Of a stretch of 61,250 bases of DNA, positions 52,710 to 60,647 are shown piece after piece. Below the pieces are notes generated by a model. It ran no database searches, was not told the DNA's origin, and saw nothing but the letters and a program-made list of their open reading frames with translations. Both the position numbers and the translations under genes were made by a program. Each line of letters starts with the position of its first letter. Within the stretch, counting starts at the first letter, position 1. Origin of the DNA: an uncultured beta proteobacterium (lineage in GTDB: Bacteria > Pseudomonadota > Gammaproteobacteria > Burkholderiales > Burkholderiaceae_B); NCBI GenBank assembly GCA_903894155.1, contig CAITPF010000125.1, forward strand, positions 1 to 61,250. Reading direction: 5' to 3'.

Positions 52710-53483
52710 TCAGCGCCCCGAAAACTGCGGCGCACGCTTTTGTGCAAAGGCCGCCTCAGCTTCCTTGTGATCCGCAGTGAACCAGAGTCGACCGAACTCT
52801 GAGCGCGCAAGCATGCGGGCCTGGTCGCGCGGCGCCTGCAGCGTCTGCGCGACGACTTGCTTCATTGCCTTGAGCGACAGCGGTGCCGCGGTATCGAGTC
52901 GTGCGGCGTAACGAAGCGCGGCATCAAGCGCCGACTCCCCTTGCGCCACGAAATCGACGAGCCCGAGCCGATGCGCTTCGGTTGCATCGACACGATCTCC
53001 ACTGAGCAGAAGCCGCATGGCCGTACCCCGGCCGGCGACCGCGAGCACACGTTCAATACCGTTCCAGCCCGGGATGATCCCCAGACGGGATTGCGGAAAC
53101 CCCATCTGCACACCTGCCGCCGCGAACCGCATGTCACATGCAAGCGCCAATTCGAGGCCGCCGCCGATGGCGTAGCCGTTGATCGCCGCAAAGACCGGAA
53201 GCTCGCACGATTCAACGAGGTCGAGAACGCCGGCCGCCCGATCGAAAATCTCGTGCAGCCCCTCGGCATCCTCGATCGTGCTGTAGCGTTTGACATCGCC
53301 GCCGGTGCAGAAGAACTTCTCGCCCGCCCCGGTGATGATCACGGAGCGCAACGACGAGTCGGTGCGGCACTTTGCCAGTGCCCCCTCAAGGGCCACCACC
53401 AGCTCCAGTGACAACGCGTTTCCGGCATCCTGCCGGTCGAGCGTCAGGATGCGCGTTGAGCCCTGCTGCGATTCGATCAGCAT
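52710..53483 (-). CDS. Enoyl-CoA hydratase/isomerase family protein
   Basis: The 257-residue crotonase has the oxyanion-hole segments FFCTGGDVKRYST and INGYAIGGGLELALACDMRFAA. The first catalytic glutamate position is occupied in SRLGIIPGWNGIERV (no glutamate in the usual place), so true hydratase activity is uncertain. AAGGA lies 8 bases before the ATG giving MLIESQQG. It is the last gene of the TRAP/CoA-transferase group. Confidence 0.88.
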   Translation of the reverse strand: MLIESQQGSTRILTLDRQDAGNALSLELVVALEGALAKCRTDSSLRSVIITGAGEKFFCTGGDVKRYSTIEDAEGLHEIFDRAAGVLDLVESCELPVFAAINGYAIGGGLELALACDMRFAAAGVQMGFPQSRLGIIPGWNGIERVLAVAGRGTAMRLLLSGDRVDATEAHRLGLVDFVAQGESALDAALRYAARLDTAAPLSLKAMKQVVAQTLQAPRDQARMLARSEFGRLWFTADHKEAEAAFAQKRAPQFSGR

Positions 53484-53493
53484 GGTCGCATCC

Positions 53494-54435
53494 TTACGGA
53501 CGATCACAAATGTGCATCAGGATCCCCCCCAGGCCCTTGGGATGCGTGAACCCGATCAGCGCGCGTCGCGAACCCGGGCGGCCTTTGAGGTCGATCATGG
53601 GGACGCCCGCCGCATGCAGCTTGGTCAGCACGGCGTTGATATCCGTCGACTTCAGCGCGATATGGTGCAAACCTGCACCGCGTGTCTGCACGAAGCGCGT
53701 GATCGCCCCCTGGTCGCCTTTAGTGTTGCCTGGCTGACCGTGCACGACCTCCGCATCCTGGTTCGGGTCGAAGTTCGCGAGGAACTCGAGCTCGCAATCG
53801 CCGACGGTGATGAAGCTCACGCGCAGCCCACCGGCCGGCACCGGCTTGCGGTTGTGATAAACCACGCCGTACTTGTCCGATGTGAAGCTTTCGATCGCCA
53901 TGGTGACTTCCATGTCGGTCTGGCGGCTCTCGACCTCGAAGCCCAGCTTGCCCGCGAAAATCTTTTCCGAGCGATAGACATCCTCGACCGCGACGCCAAG
54001 GTGGTCGATCCGCTCGATGGGGCCGCCCGGTGCATGCAGCTTGAGATCCGGCTTGCCGGTAAACCAGGTGATGACGCCATCGGTCGTTGCGCGCGGCAAC
54101 TTGTAGACCGCTTGCCCGCCAAGCCCCGGCTCGCCTTTGGCGGAAAGCTCCAGCCCCTGGGCCGCAAGCTGTGCGCGCGTTGCCTCGATGTCGTCCGACA
54201 CCAGTGCGATGTGATGCACGCCGGGCTTGTCCTGACCACCGACCATCGGGTCGCCCACCGGGAACACGGCGAGCGCCGCACGACCGATCGTGAACACCGG
54301 CACGATTTCCCCGGTGAGCCCCGACACCAGCTCGTTGCGGGGCAACCCGAGCTGATGCTCGAACACCGCCGAGGTTGCCGCGACGTCGTTCGATACCAGT
54401 GCGACGTACGCAATGTCTTTTGCAATCATGTTCAT
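53494..54435 (-). CDS. Two-domain VOC family protein (glyoxalase/epimerase-like)
   Basis: The 313-residue protein has two VOC (vicinal oxygen chelate) modules. The first (about 1-130) shows DIAYVALVSND and GVHHIALVSDD; the second (about 140-310) shows RIDHLGVAVED and GLHHIALKSTD. Its layout recalls 4-hydroxyphenylpyruvate dioxygenase or methylmalonyl-CoA epimerase, but the C-terminal strand reads GGILMHICDRP where those enzymes usually have a metal-binding glutamate. Neighbouring CoA genes favour an acyl-CoA epimerase-like role. It is adjacent (1 base gap) to the CoA-transferase gene. Confidence 0.85.
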   Translation of the reverse strand: MNMIAKDIAYVALVSNDVAATSAVFEHQLGLPRNELVSGLTGEIVPVFTIGRAALAVFPVGDPMVGGQDKPGVHHIALVSDDIEATRAQLAAQGLELSAKGEPGLGGQAVYKLPRATTDGVITWFTGKPDLKLHAPGGPIERIDHLGVAVEDVYRSEKIFAGKLGFEVESRQTDMEVTMAIESFTSDKYGVVYHNRKPVPAGGLRVSFITVGDCELEFLANFDPNQDAEVVHGQPGNTKGDQGAITRFVQTRGAGLHHIALKSTDINAVLTKLHAAGVPMIDLKGRPGSRRALIGFTHPKGLGGILMHICDRP

Positions 54436-54436
54436 G

Positions 54437-55636
54437 TTATTCCTCAACTTCCGAAACGACGCCCTTGCCCACGAGCTCATTGATCCTCGACTCGGCAATC
54501 CCGAACTCGCGCAGCACCTCGCGCGAATGCTGGCCGAGCAGCGGCGGCGGCGTGCGCACCGACTTGCCTTGCATTGCCTCCATCCGGATCGGATTGGCCA
54601 GCACGCGCAGCCGGCCAAGCGTCGGATGGTCGATTTCCTCGATCATGCCGGCCTTCGAGATATGTGGATCCTCGAACGCCTGCTTGAGGTTGAAGATCGG
54701 GCCCGCAGGCAGACCCAGCTTCACGAGATCCAGAGTCCATTCCATCTTGCCGCGTGTGATGAACTTCGCGTTCAGCAGCGGCTTGAGCTCTTCGCGGTTC
54801 TTCATGCGCAGCGCGTTCGTGGTGAAGCGCGCGTCGGTGATGAGTTCAGGCATGCCGATCAGCTCACAGAGCTTGGCATACGTATCGTTGGTCGCCGCTG
54901 CCAGATTGAAAGGCCCGTCCTTCGCCTCGAACACGCCGTAAGGGCAAATCACCGGATGGTCGTTGCCCGCCACGCCCGGCGTGTCGTCAAGCGTCAACTG
55001 GCGTTGGCCTTGCACGTTCAGCAAGCCGATCAGGCCGCCGAGCAACGAGGTCTCGACCAGTTGCCCAACGCCCGTCACATTGCGTTGAAAGAGCGCCGCC
55101 TGCACGCCGAGCGCGGCCCACATGCCGCCCACGACGTCGCCGATCGGAATGCCCACGCGCACCGGGCCGGTCTGTGCGTGGCCGGTCAGGCTCATCAGCC
55201 CCGACATGCCCTGGGCGATCTGGTCCATACCCGGCCAATCCTCGTAGGGGCCACCTCGCCCCATCCCCGTGACCGAGCACATGATCACGCGCGGGTTGAT
55301 CTTGTGGATCGCCTCCCAGGACATGCCCATCGCTTCCATCACGCCGGGTTTGTAGTTCTCGATGACGACATCGACATCGCGGATCATTTCGCGCAACAGC
55401 TCAAGACCCGCAGGATCCCGGAAGTTGACCACCAGGCTGCGCTTGTTACGGTGCACTGAAAGGTAATAGACGCTGATGCCTTCCTTGAAAGGACCCCAGC
55501 CGCGGATCATCTCTCCGCCTGTCGGCTCGACCTTAATGACTTCGGCGCCCAGGTCCGCGAGGATCATGGTGCAGAAGGGACCCGCGAGCGCGCGCGTCAG
55601 ATCCAGTACTTTGACTCCAGCTAGCGGCAGTGCCAT
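54437..55636 (-). CDS. Family III CoA-transferase (CaiB/BaiF type)
   Basis: The 399-residue enzyme moves CoA between organic acids. Family features are GVKVLDLTRALAGPFCTMILADLGAEVIKVE at the start, VIENYKPGVMEAMGMSWE, and the GMDQIAQGMSGLMSLTG segment holding the catalytic aspartate. AGGGGG precedes the ATG. Its place between the TRAP receptor gene and VOC/crotonase genes suggests it activates the imported acid as a CoA thioester. Confidence 0.94.
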   Translation of the reverse strand: MALPLAGVKVLDLTRALAGPFCTMILADLGAEVIKVEPTGGEMIRGWGPFKEGISVYYLSVHRNKRSLVVNFRDPAGLELLREMIRDVDVVIENYKPGVMEAMGMSWEAIHKINPRVIMCSVTGMGRGGPYEDWPGMDQIAQGMSGLMSLTGHAQTGPVRVGIPIGDVVGGMWAALGVQAALFQRNVTGVGQLVETSLLGGLIGLLNVQGQRQLTLDDTPGVAGNDHPVICPYGVFEAKDGPFNLAAATNDTYAKLCELIGMPELITDARFTTNALRMKNREELKPLLNAKFITRGKMEWTLDLVKLGLPAGPIFNLKQAFEDPHISKAGMIEEIDHPTLGRLRVLANPIRMEAMQGKSVRTPPPLLGQHSREVLREFGIAESRINELVGKGVVSEVEE

Positions 55637-55658
55637 ATTTTCCCCCTGGCCTATGGCC

Positions 55659-56642
55659 TTATGGTTGGCGTTGTTTGGCAAGCAGCCCCATCACTTCAGG
55701 GCCGATGTCTTTTTCGTATTCCGCGTAGACGCGGGCGGTCGCGGCTTTCCACCTGGCAAGTTCCTCAGGTGCGAGGGCGTTGATCTGGCGCCCCTGCTTG
55801 GTCAGAAATTCTGCGTCCGTGCGATCCAGCTCCCTGACGCCCTGGATTTCGGCAGCCGTGACCTCGGCAAGCGTCTTCGAAATCAGGGTGCGCTGCTCTG
55901 CACTCAGACGATTCCACGCTTTGTCCGACGCCATGACCGTGTAGCCGAGGACCGCGAGCGTGCCGACGTTGGTACCATACTTGGCCGCCGGGAAGATCTT
56001 CCAGAAGCTGTAGGTCGATTCGAACCCGTCGACCGTGCCCTGGCTGACAGCCGTCGTCAATTCAACCGGCGAAAGATGGATGGGTTCCACGCCGAGCGCC
56101 TTGAGCGCGGACTCCGCAGGTGCCCCACCGATCACCCGTATCGTCATCCCCTTGAGATCCGCAGCCGTATTGACCACCCGCTTGGTATTGGTGAGCAAAA
56201 CATCGCCCGCAGCCCACCAGCCAAGGATGTTGATACCCTTTTCCTTGGCGAGCGCGTTGATGTGGGCACCGAGTGGCTTGGTGACGTCGAGCAGCGCCGG
56301 CAGATCGTAGGGCGTGGGGGTCAGGTATGGCAGGTCGACGATCCGCATCGCGGGGATCACCACTGAAAGATAAGACGCCACCGCCAGTTGCATGTCGAGG
56401 CTGCCATTGTTGAGCGCCTGGATCGCGTCTGCATCCTTGTAGAGTTGCCCGGAGGGGAACACCTGCACCTCGATGCTTCCGTTGCTGCGCTCCTTGACGA
56501 GCTTGGCCCAGCGGTCGATATAGACATGGCCGTAATGCGTGACAGGCAACTCGTGCGCCAGCCGGATCTTGGTCTGCGCCCAAGCGGAGCCGGACAGGGC
56601 CAGCGTCGCGACGAGCAAGAGCATGTTTCTGAACTTCAGCAT
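55659..56642 (-). CDS. TRAP transporter substrate-binding protein (DctP family)
   Basis: The 327-residue precursor has a signal peptide (LLVATLALSGSAWA) before QTKIRLAHELPVTHYGHVYIDRWAKLV. DGFESTYSFWKIFPAAKYG marks the DctP family, whose arginine and aromatic residues bind organic acids. It works with the small and large membrane subunits encoded upstream. The ligand is not readable. Confidence 0.93.
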   Translation of the reverse strand: MLKFRNMLLLVATLALSGSAWAQTKIRLAHELPVTHYGHVYIDRWAKLVKERSNGSIEVQVFPSGQLYKDADAIQALNNGSLDMQLAVASYLSVVIPAMRIVDLPYLTPTPYDLPALLDVTKPLGAHINALAKEKGINILGWWAAGDVLLTNTKRVVNTAADLKGMTIRVIGGAPAESALKALGVEPIHLSPVELTTAVSQGTVDGFESTYSFWKIFPAAKYGTNVGTLAVLGYTVMASDKAWNRLSAEQRTLISKTLAEVTAAEIQGVRELDRTDAEFLTKQGRQINALAPEELARWKAATARVYAEYEKDIGPEVMGLLAKQRQP

Positions 56643-56666
56643 GGTAAGTCTCCGAAAAATTGCCTG

Positions 56667-57944
56667 TCAGCGCAGCATCGACGGCAGCCAGGTTGAAAAG
56701 AACGGGAAGTACGTCATCAGTACCAGCCCGCACAACAGAAATGCATAGAAGGGGAGCAGGGCGCGCACGATCTGCTCGATGCGCAAACCCGAAATCCCGG
56801 ACAGCACGTAAAGATTGATTCCCACGGGCGGCAGCAGCACGCCAAGCTCGATGTTGACCGTCATCAGCACGGCCAGATGCAAGGGATCGATCGCCAGCGC
56901 CGTCGCGATCGGGAAGATCAGCGGCAGCGTAATCACGAGCATCGACAGCCCGTCGAGAAAGCAGCCCAGCACCAGCAACATTCCATTGAGAATCATCAGA
57001 AACTGGATAGGCGAAAGATCCAGCGCCACCACCTGCTCGACCACGCGCTGGGGCACACCCTCGGCCGTCATGACGAACGCGAACAGAGATGCTCCAATCA
57101 GGATGAGGTACAGCATGCAGGAGATGCGAACGGTCGAGCGACAGATGTCGATCAGGTCCCGAAACGTCACTGCGCGGTACACCAGCACGGCAACAGCGAG
57201 GCCGTAGGCCACCACGACTGCGGCGACCTCCGTCGGCGTGAAGAGGCCCGAGTAAATCCCCACGACCACCACCAGAGGCATGGCAATGACCCAGCCCGAC
57301 TTGATCAGGGCCTTGCCCACGCGGGGCAGATCGAGCTTTTCGCGCTTGCCGAAACCGCCCATCCAACCCAGCACGCCCACCATGATCATGAGCGAAAAGC
57401 CCAGGACCAGGCCGGGCAGCAGCCCGGCGATGAACAAGGGGCCAACGGGTGTCTGCGTGATGCTGCCAAAGAGCACCATCGTCAGGCTCGGAGGAATGAG
57501 AATACCGAACGTCGACGCGCACGCGATGATCGCCGTGGAAAACCCTTGCGGGTAACCCGCCTTGCGCATCACCGGCAGGCCGAACGATCCTACGGCGGCG
57601 GCTTCAGCAGCGGTGGAGCCGGTGATTCCAGCAAAAAACATGCACGTCAGCACGGTGGCCGAGCCCGTGCCGCCGGGGACCGGCGCGAGCATCGAGCGGG
57701 TCAGCTCGACCAGTGGCTCGAGCAGTTTTCCGCGAATCGCCAACTCGCCCGCCATGATGAACAGGGGAATCGCCAGCAGCAGATAATTGCTCGCGGTCGA
57801 CATGATCGACAGGGGAATCGAAGGCGCCAGGTCGCTTGCAAAGATAAACACGGCCGCGAGCGAGCTGCCAATGAGCGCCAGTGCAACCGGCACGCCGGCA
57901 AACAGCAGCGCCAGCAACAGCACGACGGTGAAGGTCGCCATCAT
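56667..57944 (-). CDS. TRAP transporter large permease (DctM family)
   Basis: The predicted 425-residue protein has about twelve membrane segments and the family motifs IPLFIMAGELAIRGKLLEPLVELTRSML, MFFAGITGSTAAEAAAVGSFGLPVM and ASTFGILIPPSLTMVLFG. It starts at ATG overlapping the DctQ stop, so large and small subunits are translationally coupled. Confidence 0.94.
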   Translation of the reverse strand: MMATFTVVLLLALLFAGVPVALALIGSSLAAVFIFASDLAPSIPLSIMSTASNYLLLAIPLFIMAGELAIRGKLLEPLVELTRSMLAPVPGGTGSATVLTCMFFAGITGSTAAEAAAVGSFGLPVMRKAGYPQGFSTAIIACASTFGILIPPSLTMVLFGSITQTPVGPLFIAGLLPGLVLGFSLMIMVGVLGWMGGFGKREKLDLPRVGKALIKSGWVIAMPLVVVVGIYSGLFTPTEVAAVVVAYGLAVAVLVYRAVTFRDLIDICRSTVRISCMLYLILIGASLFAFVMTAEGVPQRVVEQVVALDLSPIQFLMILNGMLLVLGCFLDGLSMLVITLPLIFPIATALAIDPLHLAVLMTVNIELGVLLPPVGINLYVLSGISGLRIEQIVRALLPFYAFLLCGLVLMTYFPFFSTWLPSMLR

Positions 57945-58462
57945 TCCGCGGACTCCGTCGGTGGCGAGAGAGGCTCGGGCTCGCGGCCGCGCACCCGCGC
58001 CCATCCGTGCGCCATGAGCAGCGCAAAGCCGATCACCATGGAGATCGTGACGATCCAGAGCGGAAACCGCAGGGCTGTATTGGATACCGCGCCCGTTGAG
58101 AACTGGCGCAGGCAAAGCTCTGAGCCCAGCCAGACCATGCTTGCGGCGATCGCAACCATCGCAAGCGCGCCGAACCCGTGCAGCAGCTTCTGGGCCGGGA
58201 GCGGCAGCTTGCGCACGACGATGTCCAGGCCGAGCTGCGGCCCGCGGGAAAACGCGCCGGCCAGCGCAAGAAACACCGCCCATACGAAACCGTAGGTCGG
58301 GATTTCCGTGATCCACGATGGCGACATCGAAAATAGATTGCGCAGCACCACGCCCGCAAAGATGAGCGTTGCCGACACCAGCGTCAGGATTGCCGCGAGT
58401 GTCTCTGCACTTCTTTCGATGACGCCAAGGACCGTATTTTTCTGGTCGTTCTTTGACGACAT
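57941..58462 (-). CDS. TRAP transporter small permease (DctQ family)
   Basis: The 173-residue protein has four membrane segments, typical of DctQ (TLVSATLIFAGVVLRNLF, WAVFLALAGAFSRG, LLHGFGALAMVAIAASMVWL and WIVTISMVIGFALLMAHGW). It bridges the binding protein and the large permease. It follows the GntR gene by 25 bases on the same strand. Confidence 0.9.
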   Translation of the reverse strand: MSSKNDQKNTVLGVIERSAETLAAILTLVSATLIFAGVVLRNLFSMSPSWITEIPTYGFVWAVFLALAGAFSRGPQLGLDIVVRKLPLPAQKLLHGFGALAMVAIAASMVWLGSELCLRQFSTGAVSNTALRFPLWIVTISMVIGFALLMAHGWARVRGREPEPLSPPTESAE

Positions 58463-58487
58463 AATGTCTCCCCCTCGGATTCTTCCG

Positions 58488-59156
58488 CTATCCCGATTCG
58501 CCCGCCTTCCGGTATCGATGAATCAGGTCCTCAATGTGCGCGCGTGCCGCCTGCGCGGCAGCCCGCCCGTCGCGCGCCCGTATCGCCCTGACGATTGCGC
58601 CGTGCTCGACGATCGATTGTTCCGCCGATTCGGGCAGACGCGACATCGCCGCCTGATAACGGCGCAGCTGGCGCTTGATCTGGTCGTACTGGCGCACCAG
58701 AATCGAATTGCCGCAGCCCTCCACCAGCACCTCGTGAAACTCCCCCGCGAGGCTGTAATAGTTTTCAAGCCGCTGCCCGGACACGGATGCCTTCATTCCG
58801 TCGATGATGCGATCAAGACGCGCCACGACCTCTTCATTCGGTTTCCCCGCCAATATCTCGGCGGCGTACCCCTCGAAAATCGCCCGCACGGCGAAAAGCT
58901 CCAGCATCTCCGCATCGGAAATCTCGCTGATCGAGGTTCCCCGATGGGGGTGAATCGTCACAAGCCCCTCGCCCTCCAGGACGCGAAAGGCCTCGCGCAA
59001 GGGCACGCGGCTCACGCCGAGTTGCTTGACGAGCGCGGCCTCGACGAGCCTGGTGCCGGGCGGCAGCGAGCCATCGACGATCGCCTTGCGAATCGTCGCT
59101 GCAACCCGCTCCGGGAGCAGTTCCACCTCAGGCCGTTCAAGTGTGCTTAATGTCAT
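58488..59156 (-). CDS. GntR/FadR family transcriptional regulator (FCD domain)
   Basis: The 222-residue regulator has a winged helix-turn-helix (VAATIRKAIVDGSLPPGTRLVEAALVKQLGVSRVPLREAFRVLEGEGLV). An FCD ligand domain follows, whose metal-binding positions are in EFHEVLVEG, EHGAIVRAIRARD and AARAHIEDLIHRY. As the first gene of the TRAP/CoA-transferase run it probably represses that operon and releases on binding the substrate or a CoA ester. No ribosome site precedes the ATG; an in-frame start 15 codons upstream is possible. Confidence 0.9.
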   Translation of the reverse strand: MTLSTLERPEVELLPERVAATIRKAIVDGSLPPGTRLVEAALVKQLGVSRVPLREAFRVLEGEGLVTIHPHRGTSISEISDAEMLELFAVRAIFEGYAAEILAGKPNEEVVARLDRIIDGMKASVSGQRLENYYSLAGEFHEVLVEGCGNSILVRQYDQIKRQLRRYQAAMSRLPESAEQSIVEHGAIVRAIRARDGRAAAQAARAHIEDLIHRYRKAGESG

Positions 59157-59159
59157 TGG

Positions 59160-59180
59160 ATTGTATAAATGTTCTACAAT
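59160..59180. promoter_or_regulatory. Candidate GntR operator
   Basis: ATTGTA and TACAAT form a perfect 6-bp inverted repeat spaced by 9 bases, four bases upstream of the regulator ATG, in the gap shared with the divergent FAD oxidoreductase. FCD-type GntR sites often look like this. A TATACA sequence overlaps the repeat on the minus strand, so binding would block transcription. Confidence 0.5.
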
Positions 59181-59317
59181 TCTACGATCCCGATCCGGCA
59201 CTCAACAACCTGTCGTTTACCCTTGGGTTACCTTCCAAACAAGCATTAACATGGCTCGCCGGCTTTCACGTTGGCTTGCCGACTTTCCTCAACGACCGCC
59301 CGCGCCAGGCTGACGCC

Positions 59318-60505
59318 ATGCAGATGCAATCCCCCGATTCGGGCAGTTTTGACGTGGCCGTCATGGGGGGCGGCATCCTGGGCTCCAGCGTTGCATACCA
59401 CCTGCTCCTGCAAAGCCCCGGCCTTTCCGTTGCAGTCATCGAGCCCGATCCGACCTACGAATTTGCCTCCACCCCGCGGGCCTCGGGCGGTTGTCGCGTT
59501 CAGTTCACTTGCCCGGAAAATATTGCGCTGTCGCTCGCAAGTCTCGATTTCATCCGGGAGTTTCCTTCGGTCATGGCGACCAGAGACCATCCCGCTCCAA
59601 CCGACTGGGTCGAGGGCGGGTATCTCTTCATCGTTCCGCCCGGGCAGACCGCGCAGCTTGAGCGCAACGTGGCCCGGCAACGCGCGATGGGATGCGTTGT
59701 CGACTTGCTCACACCGATGGAGCTCAAGCGCCGCTTTCCGTCGATGAACGTCGACGATCTGGGGGCTGGCGCATTAACGCCCCACGACGGCTGGTGCGAT
59801 CCCTCAAGCCTCTTATGGGGCTTTCGCCGCAAGGCCGTCGAACTCGGCGCGCGCTACATCGCTGACCGCGTCGAGGCGGCCGAATGCGATCGGGCCAAGG
59901 CCAGGGCTGTATTGCTCGCGGGCGGCACGCGCATCGCCGCCCACGCCTTTGTCAACGCCTGCGGAGCCTGGTCGGGCATCGTCGCGCAAAAATTTGGCAT
60001 GGCCCTGCCGATTACCCCGATGCGCCGCTTCGAGCACTATTTCACCCCGGCGACCCCGATGGAGTCGCTGCCCTACGTGAAGGACGTCGCCCGTCTGGCG
60101 TTTCGCTCGGAAGGTCGTGGGTTCTCGGGCGGGCTGGTCGATGGCGACGAACGCCGCGGCTTTACCTTCGACGTAGATCACGATTATTTTGAGCGTGTGG
60201 TCTGGCCCGCTATCGCACACCGGTTCCCGCCGCTTGCGGCTGCCCGCTGCCAAAGAACCTGGGCGGGCCTGTACGAACAGAACGAGCTCGACGGCAACGC
60301 GATCATCGGCCCATGGACCGGTGGTTTGGCCAACCTGTACACCGTGGCGGGCTTTTCAGGCCACGGCATGATGCATGCCCCGGCCGCGGGCCGCGCCATT
60401 GCGGAACTGATCCTGCATGGCCGCTACCAGACGCTGGATCTTGAGCGCCTGGGGTACCAGCGCGTCGTGGATAACCGACCCTATGCGGAGGAGGGGATCC
60501 TCTAG
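59318..60505 (+). CDS. FAD-dependent amine/amino acid oxidoreductase (DAO family)
   Basis: The 395-residue enzyme begins with a dinucleotide fold (VAVMGGGILGSSVAYHLL) and the ADP-binding acidic end VIEPDP. RASGGCRVQFTCPENIALS, FVNACGAWSGIVAQKFG and NLYTVAGFSGHGMMHAPAAGRAIAELI are typical of glycine/D-amino acid and sarcosine-type oxidases. The substrate is not identifiable. It is divergent from the GntR regulator and may be controlled by the same operator. Confidence 0.9.
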   Translation: MQMQSPDSGSFDVAVMGGGILGSSVAYHLLLQSPGLSVAVIEPDPTYEFASTPRASGGCRVQFTCPENIALSLASLDFIREFPSVMATRDHPAPTDWVEGGYLFIVPPGQTAQLERNVARQRAMGCVVDLLTPMELKRRFPSMNVDDLGAGALTPHDGWCDPSSLLWGFRRKAVELGARYIADRVEAAECDRAKARAVLLAGGTRIAAHAFVNACGAWSGIVAQKFGMALPITPMRRFEHYFTPATPMESLPYVKDVARLAFRSEGRGFSGGLVDGDERRGFTFDVDHDYFERVVWPAIAHRFPPLAAARCQRTWAGLYEQNELDGNAIIGPWTGGLANLYTVAGFSGHGMMHAPAAGRAIAELILHGRYQTLDLERLGYQRVVDNRPYAEEGIL

Positions 60506-60602
60506 GTCGCCCGGGATGCCCGCCGGGGCTATCAGGCGACGGCATTAAGGTATTGTTGAAGTAAGATGTGAGAATCCTTTACCTTCCCGAATTCGCTGGC
60601 TC

Positions 60603-60634
60603 TCCCCATTCGTTGCCTTTCCCCATTCGTTGCC
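60603..60634. repeat. 15-bp direct repeat before the TolA-like gene
   Basis: TCCCCATTCGTTGCC occurs at 60603-60617 and again at 60620-60634 (17-base period), directly upstream of the gene at 60648. No palindrome or promoter is obvious. Confidence 0.85.
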
Positions 60635-60647
60635 AAGACCTTAGAAA

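Noticed and set aside
56877..58295. 472-codon open frame opposite TRAP permease genes
   Set aside because: Composition dominated by His, Gln and Arg; antisense to two recognisable membrane proteins.
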